From: Enterococcus faecalis
GTDB lineage: Bacteria; Bacillota; Bacilli; Lactobacillales; Enterococcaceae
Assembly (NCBI RefSeq): GCF_029024925.1
Contig: NZ_CP118962.1
Coordinates: forward strand, 1,024,001 to 1,088,000
Direction: 5' to 3'
DNA length: 64,000 nt
Made by a program: the position numbers and the translations under genes. The notes below the pieces were generated by a model that saw only the letters and a list, made by a program, of their open reading frames with translations, searched no databases and was not told where the DNA came from. This document shows, in pieces, positions 9,488 to 19,465 of this stretch (position 1 is the first letter of the stretch; each line of letters begins with the position of its first letter).

Positions 9488-10340
9488 AGAAAAGATCGCA
9501 CTACTGGTTGATTCTGGGACAGATGTTCCAGAGGCATTAGTCAAACAATACGGCATGTATGTCTTGCCTTTACAGATTATTTATCCTGAAAAAACCTATA
9601 CAGATAAGGTAGATATTACACCAGAAGAAGTGTATCAACGTTTAGAGAAAGAAATCCCTAGTACTTCATTACCTGATGGTGCAACAATCCAAGCTATTTT
9701 TGACAAAATTAAAGAAGTGGGTTACGAAAAAGTCTTAGCGGTGACCATTTCTAGTGGTTTAAGTGGAACGTATAATGTGGTTCGCTTGCTTGGAGAACAA
9801 ACCGAAGGACTAGATGTATTTGTTTTAGATACAAAGAACATTGGTATCGGGGCTGGCATTCAGGCGATACGAGCAGCAGAATTAATTGAAACAGGATTAG
9901 GATGGCAAGAATTACAACAAAAATTAACAGAAGAAGTAGCCAACGCAAAAGTATTTTTTAATGTAGCCACTTTAGAATATCTACAAAAAGGTGGACGAAT
10001 TGGTTTAGTCACTTCTATTTTAGGGAATGCGCTAAAATTAAACCCCATTATTTCTTGTAATGAAGAAGGCATTTACTATACGGTGGCTAAGTCTCGCGGC
10101 CGTAAAAAAAGTCTTGATAAAACGTTTGAGTTGGTGACGAACTTTATAGGTGAGGCACCCCGTTTCCGTTTGGCAGTCGCTCACGGTGCGGCAGAGGAAG
10201 AAGCAAAAGCAATGATGGAACGCTTGAAAGCAGCTTTTCCACAAGCAGAAGAAATTTACTTTGGAACAATTAGTCCGGCATTAGTTGTTCATACAGGACC
10301 AGGACTTTTAGGTGTTGGCATACAGTTATTAAATGATTAA
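9480..10340 (+). CDS. DegV family fatty-acid-binding protein
   Basis: A 286-residue DegV-fold protein. The conserved N-terminal DSGTD is near residue 11, and the lipid-headgroup-binding TSLP and SSGLSGTYN segments follow. DegV/FakB proteins present fatty acids to the kinase FakA for phosphorylation and entry into phospholipids. No fakA lies nearby, so this would be one of several FakB paralogues acting in trans. It overlaps the DUF1836 gene and is followed by a very strong terminator. Confidence 0.88.
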   Translation: MNKEKIALLVDSGTDVPEALVKQYGMYVLPLQIIYPEKTYTDKVDITPEEVYQRLEKEIPSTSLPDGATIQAIFDKIKEVGYEKVLAVTISSGLSGTYNVVRLLGEQTEGLDVFVLDTKNIGIGAGIQAIRAAELIETGLGWQELQQKLTEEVANAKVFFNVATLEYLQKGGRIGLVTSILGNALKLNPIISCNEEGIYYTVAKSRGRKKSLDKTFELVTNFIGEAPRFRLAVAHGAAEEEAKAMMERLKAAFPQAEEIYFGTISPALVVHTGPGLLGVGIQLLND

Positions 10341-10388
10341 TTAAATGAAAAATCCCCTCAAATTTTTTTGAGGGGATTTTTCATTTAA
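10341..10388 (+). terminator. Strong terminator after degV
   Basis: A perfect 20-base-pair stem pairs 10341-10360 with 10369-10388, around an AATTTTTT loop. The A- and T-rich arm ends could allow function in both directions. Confidence 0.85.
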
Positions 10389-10493
10389 GATTTCTCTTTT
10401 TCATAGAAATATCATTTTGCTGGAAAAACAACGAAAATTATATTGAAAATTTCACGAATGTGTTACAATTCATCTACAAAGGGGGAATTTTTT

Positions 10494-11159
10494 GTGAAAA
10501 AAGCAATAGCAGAATGTTTAGGAACATTTATTCTTGTCTTTTTTGGGACAGGAACAGCCGTTCTAGGAAATGGTATGGAAGGGATTGGAACAACGGGGAT
10601 TGCCTTAGCATTTGGGTTAACAATCGTTGCTGCTGCCTATAGTATTGGCACAATTTCAGGTGCACATCTAAATCCAGCTGTTTCTATAGGAATGTGGCTT
10701 AATAAACGAATAACAACAATGGAACTAATCTACTATGTAGTGGGACAAATTGTTGGCGGCTTGATTGCCTCATTTGCATTATTAAGCATTCTAAAAGGTG
10801 CTGGTAAAAGTATTGAGAACTTAGGTCAAAATGGCGTAGGGGAATTAAGTGTTGCTGGTGCAATGACAGTCGAAATTATTTTAACATTTATTTTTGTTTT
10901 AGTTGTCATGACAGTTACAAGTGCTAAGAAAGGCAATGCTTCATTAGCAGGAATCGTAATTGGGTTAACACTAACAATGATTCACTTAGTCGGCATTCCT
11001 TTGACAGGAACTTCTGTCAACCCAGCTCGTAGCATCGCGCCAGCCGTTTTTGCGGGTGGTTCAGCATTATCTGAGTTGTGGATTTTTATCGTTGCGCCAT
11101 TAATTGGTGGATTATTAGCCGCTCTTGTAGCTAAATTCGTCTTAGATACGGAAGAATAG
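10494..11159 (+). CDS. aqpZ: Aquaporin Z-type water channel
   Basis: A 221-residue MIP channel with six membrane segments and two half-helices carrying the NPA boxes HLNPAVSIG and TSVNPARSIAP. The second loop, IHLVGIPLTGTSVNPARS, closely follows E. coli AqpZ, including the selectivity-filter His, and it lacks the NPARD aspartate of glycerol facilitators. It is therefore predicted to conduct water rather than glycerol. The GTG at 10494 follows AAAGGGGGAA; an upstream in-frame ATG at 10443 would encode a non-conserved, polar extension. Monocistronic. Confidence 0.88.
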   Translation: MKKAIAECLGTFILVFFGTGTAVLGNGMEGIGTTGIALAFGLTIVAAAYSIGTISGAHLNPAVSIGMWLNKRITTMELIYYVVGQIVGGLIASFALLSILKGAGKSIENLGQNGVGELSVAGAMTVEIILTFIFVLVVMTVTSAKKGNASLAGIVIGLTLTMIHLVGIPLTGTSVNPARSIAPAVFAGGSALSELWIFIVAPLIGGLLAALVAKFVLDTEE

Positions 11160-11171
11160 ATTAGCGGAAGA

Positions 11172-11218
11172 AGAATCTTTGATAACAAGCGTCAATTGTT
11201 GTCAGAGATTCTTTTTTT
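11172..11218 (+). terminator. Terminator after the aquaporin gene
   Basis: The stem pairs 11172-11188 with 11196-11212 (one or two mismatches), followed by TTTTTTT. Confidence 0.8.
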
Positions 11219-11332
11219 GTTATACTAGGAGAACCTAAAGGCGCATTTTTAACCAAAGATGAAAACATCATCAAAATAAGGTATAATAGGAAAGTATCAA
11301 ATAAGATTAGAAGGAAAAAGAGGTGTCTCTTT

Positions 11333-12037
11333 GTGAAGAAAATTTTAGTAGTTGATGACGAGAAGCCAATTTCAGAGATCGTTAAATATAATTTGGTTAA
11401 AGAAGGATATGAAGTATTTACTGCTTACGATGGAGAAGAAGCACTTGAAAAAGTGGAAGAAGTGGAACCAGACTTAATTATTTTAGACTTAATGCTCCCT
11501 AAAATGGATGGCTTAGAAGTCGCGCGAGAAGTGCGCAAAACACATGATATGCCAATCATTATGGTGACTGCCAAAGATTCTGAAATTGATAAGGTTTTAG
11601 GATTGGAATTAGGAGCCGATGACTATGTAACGAAACCATTTTCAAATCGTGAATTAGTTGCTCGTGTAAAAGCCAATTTACGGCGAGGTGCAACCAATGC
11701 GAAAGAAGCCGAGGTGACAACGCAATCTGAATTAACGATTGGTGATTTAACCATTCATCCTGATGCATACATGGTCTCAAAACGGGGTGAAAAAATTGAA
11801 TTAACCCACCGTGAATTTGAGTTACTTTATTACTTAGCAAAACATATCGGACAAGTGATGACTCGTGAACATTTATTACAAACCGTTTGGGGTTATGATT
11901 ATTTTGGTGATGTGCGGACAGTGGACGTAACCGTACGTCGTTTAAGAGAAAAAATTGAAGATAGTCCAAGTCATCCAACGTATTTAGTTACTCGTCGTGG
12001 GGTTGGTTATTATCTAAGAAATCCTGAACAGGAGTAA
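11333..12037 (+). CDS. walR: Response regulator WalR (YycF/VicR)
   Basis: A 234-residue OmpR/PhoB-type regulator. The receiver domain has acidic DDE at residues 8-10, phospho-acceptor Asp52 in LDLMLP, and KPF near 104-106. A C-terminal winged helix contains the near-invariant [14 protein letters not shown]. It is the essential regulator of autolysins and cell-wall turnover. The order walR-walK-walH-walI-walJ is that of the Bacillus operon. The start is a GTG with AGAGGTG upstream. A TATAAT at 11282-11287 is the likely -10 box. Confidence 0.97.
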   Translation: MKKILVVDDEKPISEIVKYNLVKEGYEVFTAYDGEEALEKVEEVEPDLIILDLMLPKMDGLEVAREVRKTHDMPIIMVTAKDSEIDKVLGLELGADDYVTKPFSNRELVARVKANLRRGATNAKEAEVTTQSELTIGDLTIHPDAYMVSKRGEKIELTHREFELLYYLAKHIGQVMTREHLLQTVWGYDYFGDVRTVDVTVRRLREKIEDSPSHPTYLVTRRGVGYYLRNPEQE

Positions 12038-12043
12038 TCAGGT

Positions 12044-13873
12044 ATGAAGAAAAAAGTTCACTTTTTTCAATCTGTTAATTTTAAGATTGCTTTATCATTT
12101 ATTCTGCTGTTACTGATTGCGATTCAAATCATTGGTGGCTACTTCATTCGTGAATTGGAAGCCACTACAATTTCCGATTTTAAGAAAAATATGGATTCCC
12201 AGGTTGTCCAATTGTCAAATACGTTAAGCACGCAGATGAGCAATAAAGATCTCGAACGTAGTGACGTTGATGCAAATTTAAAAAAAGCGTTATCTGATTT
12301 TTCAAATGCAGACATTTCTGAAGCGAGAATTGTCGATGATAAAGGGATTATTCGGGCAACCAATGATTTAAATCAACAAAATATTATTGGGAAAAAGAAT
12401 GATTATCGTGATTTAAATGACTTTACGAGTAAAAAATATCAAGCTTTAGATAATGATAAACGCGTGTATGTGAATGTCCAGCCGATTCAATCGCCTACTG
12501 GAGAAACAGTGATTGGTGTCCTTTATGTGAAAAGTAATTTAGAAAATAAATACCAAGAAATTACTAACACAGCAAGTATCTTTTTCACTGCTTCTATTAT
12601 TGCCGCAGCAATCTCGATTATTGTGACCCTACTGATTGCACGATCAATCACGAAGCCGATTGGTGAAATGCGCGAGCAAGCCATTCGAATCGCTCGTGGT
12701 GATTACGCTGGAAAAGTAGAAGTCCATGGAAAAGATGAATTAGGCCAATTAGCAGAAACATTTAATCAATTATCAGAACGGATTGAAGAAGCACAAGAAA
12801 CAATGGAAGCAGAAAGAAATCGTTTAGATAGTGTCTTAACGCATATGACAGATGGTGTCATTGCGACGGATCGCCGCGGAAAGGTGATTACGATTAATGA
12901 GATGGCCCTTTCATTATTAAATGTAAAAAATGAAAATGTGATTGGGACCTCGTTATTAGAGTTGTTAGATATTGAAGAAGATTACACATTGCGGAAGCTG
13001 TTAGAAGAGCCAGATGAACTGCTGATTGATCGCTCAACGTCTGATCGTGAAGAAGACCAAATGATTATCCGGGTAGACTTTACGATGATTCGTCGGGAAT
13101 CAGGATTTATTACTGGCTTAGTTTGCGTACTTCATGACGTCACAGAACAGGAAAAAAACGAACGGGAAAGACGGGAATTTGTTTCCAATGTTTCTCATGA
13201 GTTGCGAACGCCTTTGACAAGTATGCGTAGTTATATAGAGGCTTTGAGTGAAGGAGCTTGGGAAAACCCTGAGATTGCGCCGAATTTCTTAAAAGTCACG
13301 TTAGAAGAAACCGACCGGATGATTCGTATGATTAATGATTTGTTAAATTTATCTCGGATGGACTCTGGGAATACACATCTTCAATTAGAGTATGTGAATT
13401 TTAACGAATTGATTAATTTTGTCTTGGATCGCTTTGATATGATGATTGAAAATGAGCAAAAAAATTACAAAATTCGCCGTGAATTTACTAAACGCGATTT
13501 ATGGGTAGAGTTAGATACAGACAAAGTAATTCAGGTTTTTGACAACATTTTGAACAATGCGATTAAGTATTCGCCAGATGGCGGCGTCATTACCTGCCGA
13601 CTAGTTGAAACACATAATAATGTCGTCTTTAGTATCTCGGACCAAGGTTTGGGCATCCCTAAAAAAGATCTCGGGAAAGTCTTCGAGCGTTTTTATCGTG
13701 TGGATAAAGCACGTGCGCGAGCACAAGGTGGGACTGGTTTAGGTTTAGCAATTTCTAAAGAAGTAATTCGGGCCCATAACGGGAGTATTTGGGTGGAAAG
13801 TACAGAAGGTGAAGGATCAACTTTCTATATTTCACTACCATATGAACCTTATGAAGAGGATTGGTGGGAATGA
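12044..13873 (+). CDS. walK: Sensor histidine kinase WalK (YycG/VicK)
   Basis: A 609-residue membrane kinase. The first membrane segment is at about 13-32, followed by an extracytoplasmic PAS-like domain to about 180, a second membrane segment, HAMP, a cytosolic PAS domain, then HisKA with phospho-acceptor His385 in NVSHELRTPL. The catalytic domain shows the N box (NNAIKYS), the G1 box (DQGLGIP) and GGTGLGL. It keeps the two-membrane-segment form of bacilli, unlike the single-segment VicK of streptococci. The stop codon overlaps the walH start. Confidence 0.97.
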   Translation: MKKKVHFFQSVNFKIALSFILLLLIAIQIIGGYFIRELEATTISDFKKNMDSQVVQLSNTLSTQMSNKDLERSDVDANLKKALSDFSNADISEARIVDDKGIIRATNDLNQQNIIGKKNDYRDLNDFTSKKYQALDNDKRVYVNVQPIQSPTGETVIGVLYVKSNLENKYQEITNTASIFFTASIIAAAISIIVTLLIARSITKPIGEMREQAIRIARGDYAGKVEVHGKDELGQLAETFNQLSERIEEAQETMEAERNRLDSVLTHMTDGVIATDRRGKVITINEMALSLLNVKNENVIGTSLLELLDIEEDYTLRKLLEEPDELLIDRSTSDREEDQMIIRVDFTMIRRESGFITGLVCVLHDVTEQEKNERERREFVSNVSHELRTPLTSMRSYIEALSEGAWENPEIAPNFLKVTLEETDRMIRMINDLLNLSRMDSGNTHLQLEYVNFNELINFVLDRFDMMIENEQKNYKIRREFTKRDLWVELDTDKVIQVFDNILNNAIKYSPDGGVITCRLVETHNNVVFSISDQGLGIPKKDLGKVFERFYRVDKARARAQGGTGLGLAISKEVIRAHNGSIWVESTEGEGSTFYISLPYEPYEEDWWE

Positions 13874-15180
13874 TGAAATTATCAGAATGGATTACAAGAA
13901 TTGGCTTGATTTTGATGGTCATTTTAAGTATATATTTTTCAGTCAATATCTGGCTGAATTCTGCCAAAAAAATACCAGAAATGAAGTCGGGAAGCCAAGT
14001 CACAACAGCTGTCAATGAAAAAGCCATTGGCGATGTCTATTTACCTTTGCAATTGATTCGAATAGCCGATGGAAAAGCGATGCAAAGTAATCGTGAAACA
14101 TTAATTAGTAATGTTCAAAATGATATTAAAATGGCTACGTTTGGTAAATTGACACAAGTTGTGACAAAAAATGCAGAGCAACTTAAGCGCTACAACCAAA
14201 TGGAACAAGGCATTGAACTTCTTTATCAAGGTCCCTTTTTAATCTCGGACTATGCTTCGATTTATAATCTATCCATTAATTTTACTAACTTTAATGAGTT
14301 GACGGACCAGTATTTTACGAAAATTCAATTGGATTTTAACGAAAATAAGATACGTTTTTTAGATTATGATCAATCCAACGTCTATGAAGCGCCCATGACT
14401 GTTAATAAGGCGCGCTTAATGGGAATTATCAATAAAGAGGGATTGCAATATCAAGACGTTTCCGAAAATACGCTAACCAAACAAGGACAATGTTATTTAA
14501 CCAATGATATGAAGTTGAAAAAGTACAGTTATATCTTAGCTTCGCAACCAGTTACTCGTTTTAGGAATGCTTTTTTCAATGAAACGGAAGATATCCAAAC
14601 CAATGAAGACAGTCAAGACTTAACCTATACGAGTAAAGAAGAACGATTGTTTGCAGAAGAAAAACTGGGGAAAATCGATTTTAAAGGGACCTTGCCAGAA
14701 GAGAATAAACGGGACTCAATCTATAATCAAAGCTTTTCTTATGTAAAACGTTTAGGAACCAATATGGGGAATTTACGTTACTTTGATCGAACGAAAGATA
14801 GTGTCAATTATCGGACTTTTGTGGAAGGTTTCCCAGTGTTCAGTAATGATTTAAAAGGCCAAGTGGATATTCGCATCACGAACAACGATGGTGCTGCACC
14901 AAGCGTAACCATTAACACAAGTGTGAATACGATCCAAGTGCCGATTCCTTCAGAAGAAGAAGTGACGCTGGAAAGCACGGAAAAATTGATTAAGCGTTTA
15001 GAAACGGCTGGTGCTAAAAAGGAAAAAATCCAATCGGCTGTTATCGGTTATACGTGGCAGACAATTGAAGAAGTCAAACAAGTCGTTGATTTAAGTCCGG
15101 AATGGTATGTCCTTTATAACAACAATTGGTACACTGCAACGGACTTGGTAAAACAATTACCAAGCTTGGAGGTGGGCTAA
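13870..15180 (+). CDS. walH: WalK accessory protein WalH (YycH)
   Basis: About 436 residues with one N-terminal membrane helix (residues 8-28) and a large extracytoplasmic domain. By homology it binds WalK at the membrane together with WalI and modulates its activity. ATG 13870 overlaps the walK stop; ATG 13873 is an alternative start. Its 3' end carries the GGAGGTGGG ribosome site for walI, so the two are tightly coupled. Identity rests on position and membrane topology as well as sequence. Confidence 0.9.
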   Translation: MMKLSEWITRIGLILMVILSIYFSVNIWLNSAKKIPEMKSGSQVTTAVNEKAIGDVYLPLQLIRIADGKAMQSNRETLISNVQNDIKMATFGKLTQVVTKNAEQLKRYNQMEQGIELLYQGPFLISDYASIYNLSINFTNFNELTDQYFTKIQLDFNENKIRFLDYDQSNVYEAPMTVNKARLMGIINKEGLQYQDVSENTLTKQGQCYLTNDMKLKKYSYILASQPVTRFRNAFFNETEDIQTNEDSQDLTYTSKEERLFAEEKLGKIDFKGTLPEENKRDSIYNQSFSYVKRLGTNMGNLRYFDRTKDSVNYRTFVEGFPVFSNDLKGQVDIRITNNDGAAPSVTINTSVNTIQVPIPSEEEVTLESTEKLIKRLETAGAKKEKIQSAVIGYTWQTIEEVKQVVDLSPEWYVLYNNNWYTATDLVKQLPSLEVG

Positions 15181-16034
15181 TGGATTTTAAACGAATTGAG
15201 TGGATTTTCTTCTTAGCGTTTTTAGGATTAAATATCTTTTTATTTGGAATTTATCGGGAAGGTCAACAAGAGGAGAGCAACGTCTCTTCTTCCAGCCAAA
15301 CAGAATCGATTGAAAGTCGGTTGGAAAAAGATAACATCTCGTATAAAGGGACACTTTCTTCAGAACGATTGGAAGGCTATTATTTAAGTGGCGAACAAAC
15401 CAATTTTTCTGCTGCTTTAAAAATCCAACGTGAAAAGAATAAAAACTTTTTGAGAAATGGGCTGCAAATTGCGGATAATACTTTAACGAGTGTGCCTAGT
15501 AAAAACTATTTTATTGATCCTAAGAAAATTGATAAAGATTTAAGTACCTTTTTAAATGAAAAAAATGCTTTATTATTCGGAGACGAATATCAATACTTAC
15601 CAGAATTTTCTCATTTAAAAGAGCCGACGGCAGAAATTGTGGCTGCACAATCGTATAAAGGAATTCCTTTTAGAGACGACACGGCAAAATTAAGTATTTT
15701 AGCAGATACGTCAGGTGAATTATGGAAAATTAGTAAATATTCGCAAACGCACATTGAAAATATTGAAGAGTTACGGGACAAAACGGATTTATATTCCAAT
15801 CGTGATGCGATAGACACGCTCTATATGAATAACCGGATTCCTAGTAATTCCAAAATAACATTCATTAAATTGGCCTATTCAAGAATTTATAAAATTCGTG
15901 AGAAAAATGTATACGTTCCAGTCTGGTTTGTAGGAATTTCTACTGGTGAAGATTCAGTTGAAATTGAACAGGTGAATGCCGTAAGTAATACCATCATCAC
16001 AAATAATACTGTGCCAAAGGTGGAAAAACATTAA
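15180..16034 (+). CDS. walI: WalK accessory protein WalI (YycI)
   Basis: A 284-residue protein with a short cytosolic MDFKRIEW start, one membrane helix (about 9-23) and an extracytoplasmic domain of the YycI/YycH type. The ATG overlaps the walH stop by one base and follows GGAGGTGGG. An upstream in-frame ATG at 15126 lies inside walH and has no ribosome site. It partners WalH in control of WalK. Confidence 0.9.
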   Translation: MDFKRIEWIFFLAFLGLNIFLFGIYREGQQEESNVSSSSQTESIESRLEKDNISYKGTLSSERLEGYYLSGEQTNFSAALKIQREKNKNFLRNGLQIADNTLTSVPSKNYFIDPKKIDKDLSTFLNEKNALLFGDEYQYLPEFSHLKEPTAEIVAAQSYKGIPFRDDTAKLSILADTSGELWKISKYSQTHIENIEELRDKTDLYSNRDAIDTLYMNNRIPSNSKITFIKLAYSRIYKIREKNVYVPVWFVGISTGEDSVEIEQVNAVSNTIITNNTVPKVEKH

Positions 16035-16090
16035 GGTCCGTTGTATAATGAAACACGTTAATGTTGTAATGTAGAAGGGAAGAGTTTTAA

Positions 16091-16897
16091 ATGGATTCAG
16101 AGTTTGCTTTTAATATCAGTGTTCTTGCCAGTGGCAGTACAGGCAATTCCCTTTTTATTGAAACCAACCAAAAGAAAGTATTAGTAGATGCGGGTTTAAG
16201 TGGCAAAAAAATCACTTCACTGTTAGCAGAAGTCAATCGCAAACCAGAAGATTTAGATGCGATTTTAGTTACACATGAACATCGGGATCACATTCATGGC
16301 GTTGGCGTGTTAGCGCGAAAATATAAGTTAGATGTCTATGCCAATGAAAAAACGTGGCAAGCGATGGATCCCATGATTGGCAAAGTCGATGTCGCTCAAA
16401 AACATATTTTTGAAATGGGCAAAGTTTTGACCTTGGGAGATATGGACATTGAAAGTTTTGGTGTCTCACATGATGCGATTGCGCCTCAATTTTATCGTTT
16501 TCATCGCAATAATCGTTCCTTTGTTGTTCTAACGGATACAGGTTATTGTAGCGATCATATTCGTGGTACGATTGAAAATGCAGATGCTTATTTAGTCGAA
16601 AGCAATCATGAAATTGAAATTTTGCGAGCAGGACCTTATCCATGGAGTCTTAAACAACGGATTTTAGGAGATAAAGGCCATTTATCCAATGATGATGGTG
16701 CTCTTGTGATGGCGGATGTGTTAGGTGATAAAACAAAACGCATTTATTTAGGTCATCTTAGCAAAGAAAATAATACGAAACTTCATGCGCGAATGGCAAT
16801 GGAGTCTACTTTGAAGCAAAAGGATTTAGGCGTCGGTGAAGCATTTAAGGTATATGATACAGACCCCGATTCAGCCTCAGAGTTATTTCAAATTTAG
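16091..16897 (+). CDS. walJ: MBL-fold hydrolase WalJ (YycJ/VicX)
   Basis: A 268-residue metallo-beta-lactamase-fold protein. The metal motif is THEHRDHIHG, followed by GVSHDA, DTGYCSDH and LGHLSKENN, which give the second metal site. The family is reported to be a 5'-3' exonuclease linked to DNA repair and cell-wall homeostasis. It ends the wal operon: no htrA follows, in contrast to Bacillus. A TATAAT-like box at about 16042 may be a weak internal promoter. Confidence 0.92.
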   Translation: MDSEFAFNISVLASGSTGNSLFIETNQKKVLVDAGLSGKKITSLLAEVNRKPEDLDAILVTHEHRDHIHGVGVLARKYKLDVYANEKTWQAMDPMIGKVDVAQKHIFEMGKVLTLGDMDIESFGVSHDAIAPQFYRFHRNNRSFVVLTDTGYCSDHIRGTIENADAYLVESNHEIEILRAGPYPWSLKQRILGDKGHLSNDDGALVMADVLGDKTKRIYLGHLSKENNTKLHARMAMESTLKQKDLGVGEAFKVYDTDPDSASELFQI

Positions 16898-16921
16898 AAT
16901 AATGGTGGTTTATCAGTTTTT

Positions 16922-16970
16922 GAGCGTGGAGCAAAAATCCAAAGTGATTTTTGTCCCATGCTCATTTTTT
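16922..16970 (+). terminator. Terminator of the wal operon
   Basis: GAGC-TGG and CAAAAATC segments from 16922 pair with GATTTTTG and CCA-GCTC up to about 16963, then a T-run follows. Confidence 0.75.
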
Positions 16971-17104
16971 GTTCTTTTATCCAGCTGGTTTGACAGAGAC
17001 ATCGGTGATAATACTTTTAAACTCTTAGTTAATTTTTTGACAAATACTTGTGTTTGTCTGGTGTTAGGAGTATAGTTAACTAGATTTTTACTAGTGGGAG
17101 GTCT

Positions 17105-18022
17105 ATGATGTTTCAATTTTTACCAAACTCTGTTTTACAGATGAGCACTATTTTTCTTTCGATTATTATCGAAGCATTGCCTTTTGTCATGTTAGGTTGC
17201 TTGATTTCAGGCGCTTTACATGTTTTTTTAACACCAGAACGAGTAAAAAAAGTGTTACCTAAAAATAAATTTTTATCAATTTGTGTAGGTAGTTTCCTAG
17301 GGTTTTTCTTCCCTTCTTGTGAATGCGGGATCGTCCCAATTGTGCATCAATTTGTTAAAAAAGATGTACCAACACATACCGCTTTTGCTTTTATGTTAAC
17401 GGCACCAATCATTAATCCAATTGTGCTATTTTCAACATACGTAGCCTTTAGTGGCGCAACAAAATTTGTGATTTGGCGAGTTTTAGGCAGTATGATTGTC
17501 GCGTGGGTTATCGGCATTTGGTTAGCTTATTTTCGAAAAGAATCAATTTTAACAGAAAAAGAGTTGGCGCAGATTAAAGAAGAGCAGGTTGCTCATACGC
17601 ATGAACACGTTGATGAAGCTCGTTCATTTTGGAAAAACGGCTGGTCAGCGTTAACCCATAGTATTGATGAATTTTTTGATACGGGTCGTTATTTAATTTT
17701 TGGTTCTTTGTTGGCAGCAATCATGCAAACCTATATTCCAACTGGTGCGCTTATGCAATTGGGCCATTCAAAGATTTTAGCGATTCTAGTCATGTTAGTC
17801 ATCGCTGCCACTCTATCACTTTGTTCAGAAGCAGATGCATTTATTGGTTCTTCTCTTTTGAGTTTGTTTGGAACAGGACCAATTGTCGCCTTCCTAGTTT
17901 TTGGTCCAATGGTAGATATTAAAAATTTATTGATGATGAAACGTTATTTTAAGATGTCATTCATTGTACAATTTGTTTTGATAGTGGCGCTTGTCGTAAC
18001 TATTTATGCGGCAGTAGTTTAG
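17105..18022 (+). CDS. UPF0718/DUF318 permease
   Basis: A 305-residue membrane protein with about eight hydrophobic segments. It belongs to the ArsP/YcgR-like permease family, recognisable by PSCECGIVPI in the first half and by CSEADAFIGSS in the second. A central hydrophilic loop contains HTHEHVDEARS. The two Cys-containing membrane motifs are family hallmarks and suggest soft-metal or metalloid transport. The substrate is unknown. It is followed after 18 bases by its usual partner gene. A TTGACA at 17037-17042 may be part of its promoter. Confidence 0.82.
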   Translation: MMFQFLPNSVLQMSTIFLSIIIEALPFVMLGCLISGALHVFLTPERVKKVLPKNKFLSICVGSFLGFFFPSCECGIVPIVHQFVKKDVPTHTAFAFMLTAPIINPIVLFSTYVAFSGATKFVIWRVLGSMIVAWVIGIWLAYFRKESILTEKELAQIKEEQVAHTHEHVDEARSFWKNGWSALTHSIDEFFDTGRYLIFGSLLAAIMQTYIPTGALMQLGHSKILAILVMLVIAATLSLCSEADAFIGSSLLSLFGTGPIVAFLVFGPMVDIKNLLMMKRYFKMSFIVQFVLIVALVVTIYAAVV

Positions 18023-18040
18023 AAAGGAGGCCTACAATCG

Positions 18041-18907
18041 ATGATACGATTTATTATTTTAATTGGATATATGGGGTTGATGATGTATCTTCAAATTTCA
18101 GGTGAACTGAACCAATATATCAATATTCATTATAATTACTTAGCTGTTTTATCAATGGTTTTAGCTTTTATTATGGCGATTGTCCAATTGATTTTGTGGA
18201 ACCAAGCAGATCCATCAATGCAAAAAAAACATGAAGACATGCACCAACATGGGGGACATGAACATCATGGCCATCAGCATAATTTGGAAAAACCCAGCCA
18301 AAGAGGGCTTGCCTATTTACTACTTTCTTTACCATTGATTGTTGGCTTATTATTTCCGACAGTTAGTTTAGACACAACAATTGTTGAAGCAAAAGGATTT
18401 AACTTTCCAGTAAGTAAAGAATCAGTAGGGGATCCTGATATGCAAACGCAATATTTGAAACCTGATACAAGTATGTATTTCAATAAGACGGATTATGACA
18501 AGCAGATGGCAAAAGCCATGAAACAATATGATGGCCAATCTGTGATTTCAATTACGGATGAAAACTATTTGGAAATTATGGAACTAATCTATAATTATCC
18601 AAGTCAATTTGCAGGGAAAAGGATTTCTTATAAAGGCTTTGTCTATAATTCAAAACGAGAAGAAAGTGTTGACCAGTTTGTCTTCCGTTTTGGGATTATT
18701 CATTGTGTCGCTGATTCTGGCGTTTTTGGCTTGTTGGTTCATTTTCCTGAACATACGCAATTTCAAAACAATGATTGGGTAACGATTACCGGAACGGTTG
18801 AGTTATCCTATTATCCACCGTTTAAACGGCAAATACCAACTGTGCAAGTGGAGAAAGTCAAAGCAGATCAAGCACCAAAAAATCAATATGTCTATCGTTC
18901 CTTTTAA
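18041..18907 (+). CDS. TIGR03943 family permease partner protein
   Basis: A 288-residue protein with two N-terminal membrane helices, then a histidine-rich segment at about residues 65-83 (KKHEDMHQHGGHEHHGHQH), a further membrane helix and an extracytoplasmic OB-like C-terminal domain. The family is nearly always paired with a UPF0718 permease. The His-rich stretch strongly suggests binding of Zn or another divalent metal, which is inference. AGAAAGGAGG precedes the ATG. Confidence 0.82.
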   Translation: MIRFIILIGYMGLMMYLQISGELNQYINIHYNYLAVLSMVLAFIMAIVQLILWNQADPSMQKKHEDMHQHGGHEHHGHQHNLEKPSQRGLAYLLLSLPLIVGLLFPTVSLDTTIVEAKGFNFPVSKESVGDPDMQTQYLKPDTSMYFNKTDYDKQMAKAMKQYDGQSVISITDENYLEIMELIYNYPSQFAGKRISYKGFVYNSKREESVDQFVFRFGIIHCVADSGVFGLLVHFPEHTQFQNNDWVTITGTVELSYYPPFKRQIPTVQVEKVKADQAPKNQYVYRSF

Positions 18908-18954
18908 AAAAAAGTTGGTTGCTTCCTTATCAAATGGAAGCAACCAACTTTTTT
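18906..18954. terminator. Bidirectional terminator between convergent operons
   Basis: AAAAAGTTGGTTGCTTCC pairs perfectly with GGAAGCAACCAACTTTTT. A-tracts and T-tracts flank both sides, so it serves the plus-strand permease pair and the minus-strand exporter pair. Confidence 0.85.
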
Positions 18955-18959
18955 GCTGT

Positions 18960-19460
18960 CTATTTTTTAATTTTGTTGCGCTTACGACGAATAAAACCCA
19001 AAGATTCTCTTTTTTCCCGAAAGCTGCGGATATTCTGATTGAAAACCTCAGAAGCGACTAAGCCTAACGCAATTGCCCCAGCAATCATTACAGCTTGCAC
19101 GGTAAAATAGGCGCCTTTTTCATAATTGCCAATTACGATATTCCGAACAGCTTGATAGGCTAAGCCACCAGGTACCAATGGAACAATACCAGGAATATTA
19201 AAAATCGTGACAGGCATTTTTAATATTTTTGAGAATAGATAGCTTACTGCCGCAACACCGACAGCACCGATGAGGGAACCTAATGCCGCATTCCCACTAA
19301 AAACTTCAACGATTACCCAATAAAGCATCCAGCTTACACTACCAGTTAGACCACAAGCCACCAGTGATCGTCGAGGAACATTAATAATAATCGCAAACGC
19401 CGCAGAAGCTAAAAAACTAAAGATAAATTGTACCAAAACGATTCCTAGCAAGTAAGTCAC
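18960..19460 (-). CDS. ThrE-like exporter, small subunit (YjjB type, DUF3815)
   Basis: A 166-residue protein with four or five membrane helices. It corresponds to the C-terminal membrane half of the threonine/serine exporter ThrE and carries the FNIPGIVPLVPGG motif. The other half is the upstream gene, only 5 bases away. Together they form the split YjjP/YjjB-type transporter, which in other bacteria exports Thr/Ser or dicarboxylates such as succinate. Substrate undetermined. Confidence 0.85.
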   Translation of the reverse strand: MTYLLGIVLVQFIFSFLASAAFAIIINVPRRSLVACGLTGSVSWMLYWVIVEVFSGNAALGSLIGAVGVAAVSYLFSKILKMPVTIFNIPGIVPLVPGGLAYQAVRNIVIGNYEKGAYFTVQAVMIAGAIALGLVASEVFNQNIRSFREKRESLGFIRRKRNKIKK

Positions 19461-19465
19461 TCCTT

